From an uncultured Colwellia sp. (lineage in GTDB: Bacteria; Pseudomonadota; Gammaproteobacteria; Enterobacterales; Alteromonadaceae), in contig CAJWZC010000005.1 in assembly GCA_913049915.1 (NCBI GenBank), positions 1-64,000 on the forward strand: a stretch of 64,000 nt of DNA. The letters run 5' to 3'. The translations under genes were made by a program, and so were the position numbers. Each line of letters opens with the position of its first letter. Position 1 is the stretch's first letter. The notes under the pieces are model-generated. The model made no database searches and was not told the DNA's origin. It saw only the letters and a program-made list of their open reading frames with translations. Shown here piece by piece: positions 1 through 8,963 of this stretch.

Positions 1-378
1 AGTTTTAGTGTTGATGAAAACAGACTCAGCTTTTACTGATGATGGCGCAACTGACACCCCTTCAACAGCTATATTTTCATTATCAGCTTGTGCGTTAACT
101 TCAGGTTTAGCAACAACCGTATCATTAGTACTGCTGTCACCTTCTGGGGTCATAGAAAAAAGTGGCGAATGTACTTTGGCGATTTCACCTTGTTTATAAT
201 AAAGCTTTTCGACTACGCCTGAATGCATAGAAGGAATTTGCACTAATGCCTTATCAGTCATTACATCAGCAATAGGCTGATCTTCAACGATAACTTCACC
301 TTCTTTAACTAACCATTCGACAAGTTCACACTCGACGATACCTTCACCAATATCAGGTAATATAAAATCAATACTCAT
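1..378 (-). CDS. bkdB: Branched-chain 2-oxoacid dehydrogenase complex E2 (lipoyl acyltransferase), N-terminal part
   Basis: The 126 visible codons start at the ATG complementary to 376-378 and run off the left edge. They encode a lipoyl domain of about 78 residues, with the lipoyl-lysine motif MTDKALVQIPS (Lys43), then a Ser/Thr/Ala/Val-rich linker. E2 carries the acyl group on its lipoyl arm from E1 to CoA. The gene follows E1beta by 30 bp on the same strand, so the E1alpha-E1beta-E2 order of a bkd-type operon is complete. The catalytic domain is outside the window, so substrate choice (branched-chain versus pyruvate) rests on the neighbours. I infer a cytoplasmic branched-chain complex. Confidence 0.88.
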   Translation of the reverse strand, partial: MSIDFILPDIGEGIVECELVEWLVKEGEVIVEDQPIADVMTDKALVQIPSMHSGVVEKLYYKQGEIAKVHSPLFSMTPEGDSSTNDTVVAKPEVNAQADNENIAVEGVSVAPSSVKAESVFINTKT

Positions 379-408
379 GTTGTGTTTCCTACTAATAGGG
401 GGTTATCA

Positions 409-1386
409 CTAAAAGTTAACGGTCTTTTTAATTGCTTCATACACTTTAAGGTAATCACTCACATATTCTTTTTCTAATGCTAATGGGTATGGCGTATCTA
501 AACCACAAACTCGCGCAATTGGCGATTCAAGGTTTAAGAAACACTCACTTTGGATAGTTGCAGCAATTTCACTGGCAAAACCAGCAGTTAATGGTGCTTC
601 TTGACTAATAAGTAAACGACCTGTTTTCATGACCGAGTTACTTATTGTTTCTATATCCCAAGGTAAAATAGTGCGTAAATCGACTATCTCGCATGAAATA
701 CCATCGTTACTCGCTATTTTTGCAGCTTTTTCAATGATTTCCATTTGTGCGCCCCACGCGAGTAAGGTGATATCAGTTCCAGTTTGTACCACTTCAGCCT
801 TGCCTAATGGTAACTGGTAATCTTCGTCAGGTACTTCACCAACCGATGCACGATATAAGCGCTTTGGTTCAAAAAATATCACTGGGTTATCGTCACGAAT
901 AGAAGCAAGTAATAAACCTTTCGCTTGATAAGGATTACGTGGAATAACAACTTTTAAGCCAGGTGTATGGGCAAAATACGCTTCTGGTGATTGACTATGA
1001 TACAAACCACCGGCAATACCACCACCATATGGACTACGTATAGTCAATTTCCCCACATTAAATTCATTACCAGTACGGTAACGAAATTTAGCAGCTTCAT
1101 TAACGATTTGATCAAAGGCTGGAAAAATGTAATCTGCAAATTGAATTTCAGCAATAGCAACTGTACCTTGAGCAGCTAAACCATTAGCAAAACCAATAAT
1201 GCCTTGCTCTACTAGCGGGCTATTAAAACAACGCGCTTTACCATATTTTTCTTGTAGACCACTGGTCGCACGAAATACACCACCAAATTGACCAACATCT
1301 TCACCAAAACATACCGTGCGCTCATTTTCAGTCATGGCAATATCAAGTGCGCTATTAATAGCCTGTAATAAATTAATTTGCGCCAT
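409..1386 (-). CDS. bkdA2: 2-oxoisovalerate dehydrogenase E1 subunit beta
   Basis: The 325-residue protein is the usual length for the beta subunit of a heterotetrameric 2-oxoacid dehydrogenase E1. It has the transketolase pyrimidine-binding fold, with [15 protein letters not shown] near residues 27-42 and the family stretches RSPYGGG and FFEPKRLYR, then a transketolase C-terminal domain with [10 protein letters not shown]. With the alpha subunit it binds thiamine diphosphate and decarboxylates branched-chain 2-oxoacids from valine, leucine and isoleucine, loading the acyl group onto E2. It starts only 2 bp after the alpha-subunit stop, so the two are very probably translationally coupled. 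Assignment to branched-chain rather than pyruvate dehydrogenase comes from family resemblance and the split alpha/beta organisation. Confidence 0.93.
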   Translation of the reverse strand: MAQINLLQAINSALDIAMTENERTVCFGEDVGQFGGVFRATSGLQEKYGKARCFNSPLVEQGIIGFANGLAAQGTVAIAEIQFADYIFPAFDQIVNEAAKFRYRTGNEFNVGKLTIRSPYGGGIAGGLYHSQSPEAYFAHTPGLKVVIPRNPYQAKGLLLASIRDDNPVIFFEPKRLYRASVGEVPDEDYQLPLGKAEVVQTGTDITLLAWGAQMEIIEKAAKIASNDGISCEIVDLRTILPWDIETISNSVMKTGRLLISQEAPLTAGFASEIAATIQSECFLNLESPIARVCGLDTPYPLALEKEYVSDYLKVYEAIKKTVNF

Positions 1387-1388
1387 GA

Positions 1389-2570
1389 TTAAAATTTCCC
1401 TGCGGTAAATGGGTAAGCTTCTGGATATTTATTGACGTGTGCTTTAACTTCATCTAACTGCGCTTTTAACTGCGCGGTTGGTACATCATAAACATCGGTT
1501 ATCATGGTATCTATATGGGGTTTATCTATTTTCTCTGCTACTTTTACTGCGGCTAAGACTTCTTCTCTATACTTTTCGAACAGGGCTGTTTCTTTTACTT
1601 CATCCCACCAATTTTGTTGAAGCATCCAGTTTTTCATACGTATAACCGGATCATGGCTCTGCCATTTCGCTTCTTCTTCCTTAGTACGATAACCCGACGG
1701 ATCATCAGAAGTAGAATGCCCACCAAGACGGTAAGACATCGCTTCAATTAACACAGGTTTACTTTCTTTTATCGCATAAGCACGCGCAACTTGTGTGGCT
1801 TTAAGTACTGCAAGAATGTCATTGCCATCAATACGAATAGTTTTCATGCCATAACCGACACCACGAGAGGCAATACCGTTACCTTTAAATTGCTCGTCTG
1901 AAGGTGTAGAAATAGCATAACCATTGTTTCGACAGAAAAAGATGACTGGAGCTTCTTGAACAGCTGCCATATTTAAACCGGCATGGAAGTCACCTTCTGA
2001 TGCCGCGCCTTCACCAAAATAACAAAGGGTTACCGCGTCAAGTCCTTGCAGTTTTTGCCCGTAAGCATAACCTGCTGCTTGAGGGATTTGTGTAGCAAGT
2101 GTTGAAGATACTGTCATACAGTTCAGTTCTTTAGAGCCGTAATGTATCGGCATTTGTCGGCCTTTACCTAAATCGTCAGCATTACTAAACATTTGGTTCA
2201 TAAAGTTTTCGATACTAAAATCACGAAACATTAACGTACCTTGCTCGCGATATTGCATCATTATCATATCTTGTGGCTCTAATGCCGCAGCACCACCAAC
2301 ACTGGTAGCTTCCTCACCTAAAGCCGTCATATAAAAGCTCAAACGGCCTTGGCGCTGTGATGCCACCATACGCTCATCTAATACACGATGAAAGGCAAGC
2401 GTCTGATAAATTTTAGTCGCTAACACTTGATCTATATCGGGTAAATCAGCCTTGGGATAAGTTGTACCGTTTTGGCGTAAAATTCTCAGTTCAGGAATTT
2501 CAACACTGGTACCGTCGATAAAAGTAGGCTGATGCACTACTGGTCCATCATCATAAAGTTCTGTACTCAT
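1389..2570 (-). CDS. bkdA1: 2-oxoisovalerate dehydrogenase E1 subunit alpha
   Basis: The 393-residue protein has the thiamine diphosphate motif of the dehydrogenase E1 component: [13 protein letters not shown], then NNGYAISTP about 25 residues later. The conserved [16 protein letters not shown] segment, which carries the phosphorylation-loop equivalent in eukaryotic enzymes, follows. The N-terminal 45 residues are the extra arm typical of branched-chain E1alpha subunits. It is the first gene of the operon on the minus strand, with E1beta and E2 behind it. The pathway is degradation of branched-chain amino acids, which in marine bacteria also primes branched fatty acid synthesis. The start ATG at 2570 is preceded by AGAGAGAAC. 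Confidence 0.93.
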   Translation of the reverse strand: MSTELYDDGPVVHQPTFIDGTSVEIPELRILRQNGTTYPKADLPDIDQVLATKIYQTLAFHRVLDERMVASQRQGRLSFYMTALGEEATSVGGAAALEPQDMIMMQYREQGTLMFRDFSIENFMNQMFSNADDLGKGRQMPIHYGSKELNCMTVSSTLATQIPQAAGYAYGQKLQGLDAVTLCYFGEGAASEGDFHAGLNMAAVQEAPVIFFCRNNGYAISTPSDEQFKGNGIASRGVGYGMKTIRIDGNDILAVLKATQVARAYAIKESKPVLIEAMSYRLGGHSTSDDPSGYRTKEEEAKWQSHDPVIRMKNWMLQQNWWDEVKETALFEKYREEVLAAVKVAEKIDKPHIDTMITDVYDVPTAQLKAQLDEVKAHVNKYPEAYPFTAGKF

Positions 2571-2887
2571 AATGTTCTCTCTATTCCCCTAACACACTCT
2601 ATAATTATGGTTAGCGTCTGCGAAAATGTATAGCTAGGATTAATTGTTTTTTTTAGTATAGCTAATTTATACCTGCCCCTAAGTGAGAAGTAGATACGCC
2701 GTAATAACTTATTTAAACTTTACCTTTACGTCAACTGACATTCAATAAACAAAGACAATGAATTGCCATGAAAGTCAGTAAAAATGAGCAATATTCTTTA
2801 CAGTGGAGTTAAAACATAGATAGAGGAATTTTTGGAGAAATAGAGAGGTATCACTCGATTTAGTGATGCCTCTTAAATAATAGTAAC
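2571..2887. other. 317-bp gene-free gap holding the bkd promoter region and the pgm 3' end
   Basis: The gap lies between pgm and the bkd operon, both on the minus strand. The half nearest bkd should hold its promoter. A/T-rich TATA-like stretches occur around 2609-2625 and 2660, but no -35/-10 pair is convincing. The half nearest pgm holds a stem-loop (separate entry). I see no open frame with codon bias, no RNA gene and no recognisable LiuR or BkdR operator. Confidence 0.5.
2844..2874 (-). terminator. Stem-loop downstream of pgm, probable terminator
   Basis: The arms AGAGGTATCACT and AGTGATGCCTCT pair with one mismatch around a 6-nt loop, 14 bp past the pgm stop. On the minus strand the stem is not followed by a clean T-run, so it may act as a weak terminator or as a 3'-end stabiliser. 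Confidence 0.5.
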
Positions 2888-4549
2888 TTACAAGCCGGCC
2901 ATCTTAAATGAAGCACTAACAATAGCTTGCGCCTCTTTAATAATCATTTGTAAGTGATTATCGTTAATAAAACTTTCAGCATAAATTTTATAAATATCTT
3001 CGGTACCAGATGGGCGAGCGGCAAACCACCCATTATCTGTTACAACTTTTATACCTCCGATTGCAGCATCATTACCTGGTGCATGTGAAATCACTTGAAT
3101 GATTTTATCACCAGCAAGGATTTTCGCTTTAATATCCTCACTTGATAATGCCGTTAGTACTTTTTTTTGTTCAAATGAAGCAACAGCCTCAACTCGACCA
3201 TAACAAGGCTCACCTAATGTTTGAGTGAGTTCTAGGTAATACTGGTAAGGGTCTTTACCGGTAACAGCAAGTATCTCTGCCGCTAATAAAGCCAAGATAA
3301 AACCGTCTTTATCTGTCGTCCATGTACTACCATCACGAGAAAGAAAAGACGCACCAGCACTTTCTTCTCCGCCAAAAGCATAACTAGCATCAGCTAAACC
3401 ATCGACAAACCACTTAAAACCAACAGGTACTTCTGATAACGGACGAGAGAGCTGTTTGGCAACGCGATCGATAAGTGAGCTAGAGACTAGCGTTTTTCCT
3501 ATCTTACATGTCGTTGGCCAATCTCTATGCGTCATTAAATAGTGAATAGCCACAGCGAGGTAATGATTAGGATTCATTAAACCACCACTAGGCGTAACAA
3601 TACCATGGCGATCAAAATCTGGATCATTACCAACACTTATATCGAAATCATCCTTCATGGCTATTAAACCTGCCATGGCATATTTTGACGAACAATCCAT
3701 GCGAATCTTGCCATCTTTATCTAATGGCATAAAAGCAAAACTACTATCAACAATTTCATTAACGACTGTTATTTTCAATTGATATTGCTTGGCTATAAGC
3801 GGCCAGTAGTCAATACCTGAGCCACCCAATGGGTCAACACCAATAGTAACTCCGGCCTTAGCGATTGCCGCCATATCAATAACTTGATCAAGTTGCTCAA
3901 CATAATGGCTAATAAAGTCTTCTTTTTGAAGTAAAGACGATTGTAACGCTTCAGGATAAGGTAGCTGTTTAACATCAACTAACCCTGCGATAATTATTTC
4001 ATTTGCACGTAGCTCAATTTTTTTAGTGATGTCAGCTTCAGCAGGGCCGCCATGGGGAGGGTTATATTTAATACCACCGTCACTAGGTGGATTATGAGAA
4101 GGAGTAATAATAATACCATCGGCAACATTTTCAGTATTAGATTTGTTATGGCTAATGATTAAACGAGATATTACCGGCGTTGGCGTGAAACTCTTTGCTG
4201 ATAAAACGTCACTTTGTACTACTACATTAACACCATTAGCAATAAGTACAGAAATAGCATTAGCAAAGGCTGGCTCAGATAACGCGTGGGTATCTTTACC
4301 TAAAAAAAGTGGTCCCTTAATAGTATTTTGTTGGCGATATTCAGCAATTGCCTGACAAATAGAAATAATATGCTGTTCATTAAAACTACGCTTACTTGCA
4401 CTGCCTCGGTGACCCGAAGTACCAAAGCTTACTTGCTCTACTACTAAGCTCACATCTGGTGTTTGTAAAAAATAGTCACTAACAAGCTGACCAATATTAA
4501 TCCTATCTTCTGGACGTGCAGGTTTACCAGCAAAAGGGTGAATACTCAT
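2888..4549 (-). CDS. pgm: Phosphoglucomutase
   Basis: The 553-residue protein interconverts glucose 1-phosphate and glucose 6-phosphate. The phosphoserine motif TPSHNPP has its Ser at about residue 151. The metal-binding loop DPDFDRHG follows near residue 308, and the C-terminal phosphate-binding signature RPSGTED is present. The N-terminus (HPFAGKPA) is that of the E. coli-type Pgm, and length fits the 546-residue E. coli enzyme. It lies 53 bp behind seqA on the same strand, the gene pair found in E. coli and most gammaproteobacteria, so the two are probably co-transcribed. Confidence 0.97.
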   Translation of the reverse strand: MSIHPFAGKPARPEDRINIGQLVSDYFLQTPDVSLVVEQVSFGTSGHRGSASKRSFNEQHIISICQAIAEYRQQNTIKGPLFLGKDTHALSEPAFANAISVLIANGVNVVVQSDVLSAKSFTPTPVISRLIISHNKSNTENVADGIIITPSHNPPSDGGIKYNPPHGGPAEADITKKIELRANEIIIAGLVDVKQLPYPEALQSSLLQKEDFISHYVEQLDQVIDMAAIAKAGVTIGVDPLGGSGIDYWPLIAKQYQLKITVVNEIVDSSFAFMPLDKDGKIRMDCSSKYAMAGLIAMKDDFDISVGNDPDFDRHGIVTPSGGLMNPNHYLAVAIHYLMTHRDWPTTCKIGKTLVSSSLIDRVAKQLSRPLSEVPVGFKWFVDGLADASYAFGGEESAGASFLSRDGSTWTTDKDGFILALLAAEILAVTGKDPYQYYLELTQTLGEPCYGRVEAVASFEQKKVLTALSSEDIKAKILAGDKIIQVISHAPGNDAAIGGIKVVTDNGWFAARPSGTEDIYKIYAESFINDNHLQMIIKEAQAIVSASFKMAGL

Positions 4550-4602
4550 ATCATCTTCTTAATAATTATTAGCTAAAATCAATTTACGTTAACTTTTAAA
4601 CA

Positions 4603-5205
4603 CTAAAGTAACTCACGAATTTTTTCAACATCACTGTCACAATAACCTAGTGATATTGAAGCTTTGGTTAACATCATTTTTTTACGTGTGGTGTTAGAGT
4701 TAGTGATAACCCAAAAAGGACTTTCTGGTATTTGGCGAGGCTTAGTGCTACTACCACTTTCTGCCAATTTACTTTCACTATTAGCAAAATATAATCGGTC
4801 ACGACCACTTATTTCAGTCACCACCGAGAAATGCTGTGGATGCGCACGATATAATGCAGCGAGAATTAATAAAAATCGGCCTACAGCGCCCCGTTGCATT
4901 GCTAACTCTTCTTTATTAATAAAATTAAAGACTGTTTCATGACTAACAGCTATAACTTTAACAGCAGCGATACTTTCAGACTTTTTTGTTTTAGTAACCT
5001 GTACTTTCTCTGCTAACTTTTCAGTTTCAGGTAACGTTATTACTTCAGCCACAGCTGAAGGTTCTTTAACGGCAACGGTTTCAAACTTGACTTCTTCACC
5101 GAAATTTAGCAAACGACGTAAAATGGCAGAAGCACTTTCACCAATAAACTGAGTATTGGTGGCAATATATTGATAAAGCTCTTCATCTATTTCGATGTTT
5201 TTCAT
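4603..5205 (-). CDS. seqA: Negative modulator of initiation of replication SeqA
   Basis: SeqA binds hemimethylated GATC sites and sequesters newly replicated oriC. I place the start at the ATG of [10 protein letters not shown] (5205), because that is where SeqA proteins begin; the frame stays open upstream to 5280 without homology. The 200 residues comprise an N-terminal oligomerisation region (residues 1-35, [11 protein letters not shown]), an acidic/Ala-Val linker of about 70 residues that is longer than in E. coli, and the C-terminal DNA-binding domain with GRDRLYF and [15 protein letters not shown]. It is followed by pgm and divergent from ybfF, as in E. coli. Its presence implies Dam methylation in this organism. 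Confidence 0.96.
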   Translation of the reverse strand: MKNIEIDEELYQYIATNTQFIGESASAILRRLLNFGEEVKFETVAVKEPSAVAEVITLPETEKLAEKVQVTKTKKSESIAAVKVIAVSHETVFNFINKEELAMQRGAVGRFLLILAALYRAHPQHFSVVTEISGRDRLYFANSESKLAESGSSTKPRQIPESPFWVITNSNTTRKKMMLTKASISLGYCDSDVEKIRELL

Positions 5206-5321
5206 TGTTACCCTTAACTTAAATAATTCGCGAAAGATTATATAGTGAAAATCTAATCTGTTGAACTCATTTATTTGCAAATAGTTGCTAAAAATATGAC
5301 AATATTACGAATGACAGCTAA

Positions 5322-6128
5322 ATGAAATCTAATAATATAATGACAAATCAAGCTAAAATACTTAACTATAAACAAATTGGCACTGGACTGCACGTAGTGC
5401 TGATACATGGTTTATTTGGTAGTTTAGAAAACCTTAACATGGTGGCAAAGCAATTATCCCAAGACTATTGTGTAACCAGTGTCGATGTTAGGAATCATGG
5501 TAATTCATTCCATGTTGATACAATGGATTATACTGAATTATCGAAAGATATTATCAATTTATTAGATTATTTAGCAATTAATAAATGTGTATTACTTGGT
5601 CATTCTATGGGCGGAAAAATAGCGATACAAGTCGCTTTAGAGCAACCACAACGTATTACTAAGCTACTGGTAGCTGATATTGCCCCTGTTAGTTATCCCG
5701 CACACCATTTAAGAATTATTGAAGGCCTTCAGGCTATCGATTTATCGCAAGTTTTCAAGCGAAAGGATGCTGATACACAACTAATGTCATTTGTAGACGA
5801 TATTGGCGTAAGACAATTTCTATTACGTAATTTAGTGTTGGACTCGCAAGGTAAGTTTACTTTTAAATGCAATATTGACAATATTGCCTTATGTTATCCA
5901 CAAATAATGATGGCTAATCAAATACCTACTAATAAAGTAGCTTACCAGGGAGATACGTTGTTTATCAAGGGGAGTAATTCAGATTATATTTTGCCTGAAT
6001 ATAAGGAAGCTATCACCGCACTTTTGCCTAATAGTAAAGCAAAAATAATTCAGGGCGCTGGGCATTGGCTCCATGCTGAAAAAACGATTGTCTTTAATAA
6101 AATTGTCCTCGACTTTATCAATTCTTAG
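5322..6128 (+). CDS. ybfF: YbfF-family alpha/beta hydrolase (esterase)
   Basis: The protein is 268 residues if started at 5322, or 262 from the ATG at 5340; neither has a strong Shine-Dalgarno. It has the alpha/beta-hydrolase oxyanion region VVLIHGLFGS, the nucleophile elbow GHSMGG (Ser95 from the first Met), the family stretch VDVRNHG, and the C-terminal catalytic histidine in GAGHWLHAE. E. coli YbfF is a short-chain esterase/thioesterase; the natural substrate is unsettled. There is no signal peptide, so it acts in the cytoplasm. It is divergent from seqA across a 116-bp gap, the same arrangement as in E. coli, which supports orthology. Confidence 0.93.
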   Translation: MKSNNIMTNQAKILNYKQIGTGLHVVLIHGLFGSLENLNMVAKQLSQDYCVTSVDVRNHGNSFHVDTMDYTELSKDIINLLDYLAINKCVLLGHSMGGKIAIQVALEQPQRITKLLVADIAPVSYPAHHLRIIEGLQAIDLSQVFKRKDADTQLMSFVDDIGVRQFLLRNLVLDSQGKFTFKCNIDNIALCYPQIMMANQIPTNKVAYQGDTLFIKGSNSDYILPEYKEAITALLPNSKAKIIQGAGHWLHAEKTIVFNKIVLDFINS

Positions 6129-6265
6129 CGATATAGGTTTGGTTTCATAAAGACATTACTAGTCAATTTCTAATATCATTGATAAAGATCAAAATACTTA
6201 GCCCCAACAAACGTTATTATTTTTGCTAAAATAGCCGAAATGCTAATGGTCTGGCGTGAAGGATA

Positions 6266-6274
6266 TGCTATAAT
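6266..6274 (+). promoter_or_regulatory. Extended -10 promoter for DUF2788-ybfE-fldA
   Basis: The motif TGCTATAAT is a perfect TGn-TATAAT extended -10 element about 60 bp upstream of the DUF2788 start. No good -35 hexamer lies 16-18 bp upstream, which is normal for extended -10 promoters. No LexA box was visible nearby, although E. coli ybfE is LexA-regulated. Confidence 0.6.
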
Positions 6275-6335
6275 ATTGCCAATTTTTTGGCCTTAGTATT
6301 ATTTGGCCTTGGTGTATAAGAAACAATCAACCACT

Positions 6336-6557
6336 ATGCTAGCAGAAAATTTAGAGCTTATTGAGGCAATTGGCCTTAATTTATTTTTCCTTTTTATCTT
6401 TGGCTTTATTGGCCTTTCTATTTATGATGTGATGAATAAAAATAACGTACCACTGATGGGTAAAGTGGTAGTATATTTTGTTTTATTCTTAGGTTGTGCC
6501 GGCTTTATTGCTAAAGGTGTTATCCAGTTTATCTGGGAAAGTCAGGGTGTTGGTTAA
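6336..6557 (+). CDS. DUF2788 small inner-membrane protein
   Basis: The protein has 73 residues from the ATG at 6336. The frame is open back to a TTG at 6303, but the family begins close to this Met. It has two hydrophobic helices (about residues 14-33 and 43-66), with VMNKNNVPLMGK between them. This matches the DUF2788 family of gammaproteobacteria, whose function is unknown. It ends 3 bp before the ybfE start, so the two are likely an operon. The same neighbourhood (ybfF, DUF2788, ybfE, fldA, fur) recurs in related genera as far as I recall. Confidence 0.85.
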   Translation: MLAENLELIEAIGLNLFFLFIFGFIGLSIYDVMNKNNVPLMGKVVVYFVLFLGCAGFIAKGVIQFIWESQGVG

Positions 6558-6560
6558 CTC

Positions 6561-6842
6561 ATGGCAAAAGAAATAACTGACTTAACCACTATCGACTTAT
6601 TTAGCGATGAGAAGCGCCCTGGACGTCCAAAAACGAATCCTAATTCGCGTAGTGTACAGATAAAAATCAATAAACGTAATCAAGTAAAACGTGATAAAAA
6701 TAATGGCTTAAAACGAGTAGAGTTTAAAGTACATCACAGTTTATTCGAACAATTAGAACAGTTAGCTGAGATTCAACAAATGAGTCGAAGCGAATTAATA
6801 GAGTCGCTGTTAATAAAATCATTGGCAGCGCACATTAAGTAA
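6561..6842 (+). CDS. ybfE: YbfE-type LexA-regulated protein, ribbon-helix-helix-like
   Basis: The 93-residue basic protein closely resembles E. coli YbfE: DLFSDEKRPGRPKTNP near residues 13-28, then INKRNQVKRDK, then a helical segment (MSRSELIESLL) like the CopG/Arc ribbon-helix-helix fold. YbfE is known in E. coli as a member of the LexA regulon but has no settled role. The fold suggests DNA binding, which is inference. It lies between DUF2788 and fldA; the gap to fldA is 36 bp and contains AAGGTAG, the ribosome-binding site for fldA. Confidence 0.9.
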   Translation: MAKEITDLTTIDLFSDEKRPGRPKTNPNSRSVQIKINKRNQVKRDKNNGLKRVEFKVHHSLFEQLEQLAEIQQMSRSELIESLLIKSLAAHIK

Positions 6843-6878
6843 TATTCTTTTTAAGAAAGCACAATAAGGTAGCATTTC

Positions 6879-7403
6879 ATGGCAATCGTAGGTTTATTCT
6901 TTGGCAGTGATACAGGTAACACTGAAGCAATTGGTAAAATGATCCAAAAGAAATTAGGTAAGCAAATGGTTGATGTAAAAGACATTGCCAAAAGCACTAA
7001 AGAGGAAATCGCTGAGTTCGATTTACTTATTTTAGGTATTCCGACTTGGTATTATGGTGAAAATCAATGTGATTGGGATGACTTTTTACCTGATTTAGAA
7101 GCAGTAAACTTTACTGATAAATTAGTGGCTATTTATGGCTTAGGTGACCAAGAAGATTATTCCGAATACTTTTGTGACGCTATGGAGCCATTACGCGATA
7201 TCGTTGAGAGTAAAGGTGCTATCGTTGTTGGTAACTGGTCAACCGAAAGTTATGAGTTTGAAGCATCAAAAGCACTTGTTGATGAAAATACTTTTATTGG
7301 TTTATGTATTGATGAAGACAGGCAAAGTGAACTAACTGAAGCCCGAGTGGATCAATGGCTTGTACAGTTAAATGACGAGATGTGTCTAGCAGAACTCGCT
7401 TGA
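6879..7403 (+). CDS. fldA: Long-chain flavodoxin
   Basis: The 174-residue protein has the FMN-phosphate loop FGSDTGNTEAIG at residues 8-19 and the isoalloxazine-contacting PTWYYGE and GLGDQEDYSEYFCDA segments. The roughly 20-residue insertion of long-chain flavodoxins is present (PLRDIVESKG to ESYEF). It carries single electrons in the cytoplasm to enzymes such as IspG, BioB and anaerobic reductases, replacing ferredoxin when iron is scarce. Its position directly upstream of fur matches E. coli and Vibrio, and joint iron or redox control is likely. Confidence 0.97.
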   Translation: MAIVGLFFGSDTGNTEAIGKMIQKKLGKQMVDVKDIAKSTKEEIAEFDLLILGIPTWYYGENQCDWDDFLPDLEAVNFTDKLVAIYGLGDQEDYSEYFCDAMEPLRDIVESKGAIVVGNWSTESYEFEASKALVDENTFIGLCIDEDRQSELTEARVDQWLVQLNDEMCLAELA

Positions 7404-7433
7404 TAAACTTAACTTATTAAATGTTATGATAAA

Positions 7434-7460
7434 ATAAGCCTATTATTTGGGCTTTTTTTA
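7434..7460 (+). terminator. Intrinsic terminator after fldA
   Basis: A short stem (AAGCCT pairing with GGGCTT, loop of about 7 nt) is followed directly by seven T residues, 30 bp past the fldA stop. Confidence 0.7.
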
Positions 7461-7531
7461 GTTTTATATACTAAAGCGAACATATTAGAGAAAGAATAAA
7501 ACTAAAGCTTTTCTCTTCCTCAATAACCGCC

Positions 7532-7537
7532 TATAAT
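7532..7537 (+). promoter_or_regulatory. Candidate -10 element of the fur promoter
   Basis: A perfect TATAAT lies 39 bp before the fur ATG. The -35 region (TTTTCT, 17 bp upstream) is poor. I could not find a convincing Fur box overlapping it. Confidence 0.45.
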
Positions 7538-7575
7538 TTTGCTAATAAATTACTTAATCACTTTAGAGACTTAAT

Positions 7576-8019
7576 ATGGCTGAACAAAACGAAGAACTAA
7601 AAAGAGCTGGATTAAAAATCACCCTACCTAGAATAAAGATCCTTTGCATTCTTCAACAGCCAAATAATCAACATATCAGTGCAGAAGATGTTTATAAATT
7701 ATTATTAGAGCAAAATGAAGACATTGGCTTAGCTACGGTATACCGAGTCTTAAACCAATTTGATGATGCAGGTATTGTTACCCGTCATCATTTTGAAGGC
7801 GGTAAATCCGTATTTGAATTAGCCCATAAAGCTCACCACGACCATTTGGTTTGTTTAAAATGTGGTAAAGTTGTCGAATTTGAAGATAATGTTATTGAGC
7901 AAAGACAACGTGATATTGCTGTGACCAATAAGATTAAGCTTACCAATCACAGCTTATACCTTTATGGTGAGTGTGAAGATGAAATCGCCTGTGAATCATT
8001 TAGAAAAAAGAATCAATAA
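7576..8019 (+). CDS. fur: Ferric uptake regulator Fur
   Basis: The 147-residue protein has an N-terminal winged helix (GLKITLPRIKILCIL; DIGLATVYRVLNQF as recognition helix) and a C-terminal dimerisation and metal domain. The metal domain carries HKAHHDHLVCLKCGKVVEF, giving the His cluster and a CxxC pair, and GECEDEIACE. With Fe(II) bound, Fur dimers repress iron-uptake genes. Length equals that of E. coli Fur (148). It has its own candidate -10 and a strong terminator behind it, so it is probably monocistronic. Confidence 0.97.
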   Translation: MAEQNEELKRAGLKITLPRIKILCILQQPNNQHISAEDVYKLLLEQNEDIGLATVYRVLNQFDDAGIVTRHHFEGGKSVFELAHKAHHDHLVCLKCGKVVEFEDNVIEQRQRDIAVTNKIKLTNHSLYLYGECEDEIACESFRKKNQ

Positions 8020-8055
8020 GTCTCTAGATTAGCTTACTTTAATCTTTAGATTTTT

Positions 8056-8095
8056 ATAAAAAACGCTGTGATAGAAATATCATAGCGTTTTTTAT
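8056..8095 (+). terminator. Intrinsic terminator after fur
   Basis: A long stem (AAAACGCTGTGATA with TATCATAGCGTTTT, one mismatch, 4-nt loop) ends in six T residues. It lies about 40 bp after fur. The A-run on the other side could let it work from the minus strand too. Confidence 0.85.
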
Positions 8096-8110
8096 GTTTA
8101 TATTTATTTC

Positions 8111-8169
8111 TTTTGATTATGATTCGCACAAGTTCTCTGAAACAAGTATCTTCAAATAGAGCGTGTATA
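8111..8169 (+). repeat. Fragment of the roughly 265-bp dispersed repeat family
   Basis: This 59-bp stretch matches one end of the repeats at 11673-11939 and 28058-28324 (read as their reverse complement) and the end of the copy at 33669-33932. Shared blocks are TTGATTATGATTCGC, CTCTGAAACA (shared with the third copy), ATCTTCAA and a terminal GTATA. The rest of the element is missing. It sits between the fur terminator and the stop of the PhnA-family gene. Confidence 0.75.
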
Positions 8170-8213
8170 GGTTCTACTTATTTTAAATAGGTAAGTAGAT
8201 CTATCTGATTTTT

Positions 8214-8783
8214 TTATGCTTTTTTCAAGTAAGCTGATACCAAGACAATGCGAGTACCATTAACTTTACCTTCAATATGTTCAGGATTATCAGTAAGCGT
8301 AATACCGCGTACCATGGTGCCTTGCTTAGCGGTAAAGCTTGCTCCTTTAACTTTTAAATCTTTAATCAGGGTGACATTATCGCCGTTTTGTAATTCTGCA
8401 CCATTGCTGTCGCGCGTTGGCCCATTACTACGTTCAGCTGCAATGCCCTGCTCTGCCCATGTTTTAACTTCATCTTCTAAGTAAAGCATATCTAAAGCGT
8501 CTTGAGCCCAACTCTCAGCAGAAAGTTTGTGTAGCATACGATAAGACATGACCTGTACTGCTGGCTCTTGATTCCACATACTGTCATTTAGACAACGCCA
8601 GTGATTTATGTCTAACTCGCTTTGACCTTCTATTTGCGATAAACAGTTTTGACACAAATAAATAGCTTGTTGGGCGCTTAAATCACTTGTTGGTGGTACC
8701 GGATAAACTACTAATTTTTCTATACTAGTACAAAGTTCACAGCTATTATTGCTACGGTTTTTTAATGCTTGTTCTGTCGGCAT
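8214..8783 (-). CDS. PhnA-family zinc protein (YjdM-like, long form)
   Basis: The protein has 189 residues, against about 111 for E. coli YjdM. The C-terminal half (from about residue 115) is the PhnA domain: SNGAELQNGDNVTLIKDLKVKGASFTAKQGT, an SH3-like barrel ending in VLVSAYLKK. The N-terminal half has two cysteine pairs (CELC at about 15-18 and CQNC at about 49-52), a zinc-ribbon or HNH-like knuckle. The old name 'alkylphosphonate utilisation' is misleading, because YjdM is not needed for phosphonate breakdown. I know no proven function. It is monocistronic and convergent with fur. Confidence 0.88.
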   Translation of the reverse strand: MPTEQALKNRSNNSCELCTSIEKLVVYPVPPTSDLSAQQAIYLCQNCLSQIEGQSELDINHWRCLNDSMWNQEPAVQVMSYRMLHKLSAESWAQDALDMLYLEDEVKTWAEQGIAAERSNGPTRDSNGAELQNGDNVTLIKDLKVKGASFTAKQGTMVRGITLTDNPEHIEGKVNGTRIVLVSAYLKKA

Positions 8784-8888
8784 AGTTTTTCCAAAGATGA
8801 TCGTTGTTTTAATGACGCAATTATACTCGCATCATCTTATATTTCTATGAAAGAACACGCTTTAACTGTTAATTTTACTTGTTTGATG

Positions 8889-8924
8889 AATAGCCCTAGA
8901 CAATAGCTATTCTTCAATGATAAA
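8889..8924 (+). promoter_or_regulatory. Candidate sstT promoter with overlapping inverted repeat
   Basis: TAGACA (5 of 6 to the -35 consensus) at 8897-8902 and GATAAA (4 of 6) at 8919-8924 are 16 bp apart, about 40 bp upstream of sstT. The perfect inverted repeat GAATAGC/GCTATTC (8889-8895 and 8907-8913) brackets the -35, so a repressor could act here. The operator role is inference. Confidence 0.5.
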
Positions 8925-8963
8925 ACTCGCACACAATAAAAATCTTTAGTAACAGGTCTACCT

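Noticed and set aside
5206-5280. Longer SeqA start
   Set aside because: SeqA family proteins begin at MK-IE-D-EL; the upstream 25 codons show no similarity and overlap the divergent promoter region.
6303-6335. TTG start for the DUF2788 protein
   Set aside because: The extra residues (ALVYKKQSTT) are not part of the hydrophobic family pattern, and an ATG follows at 6336.
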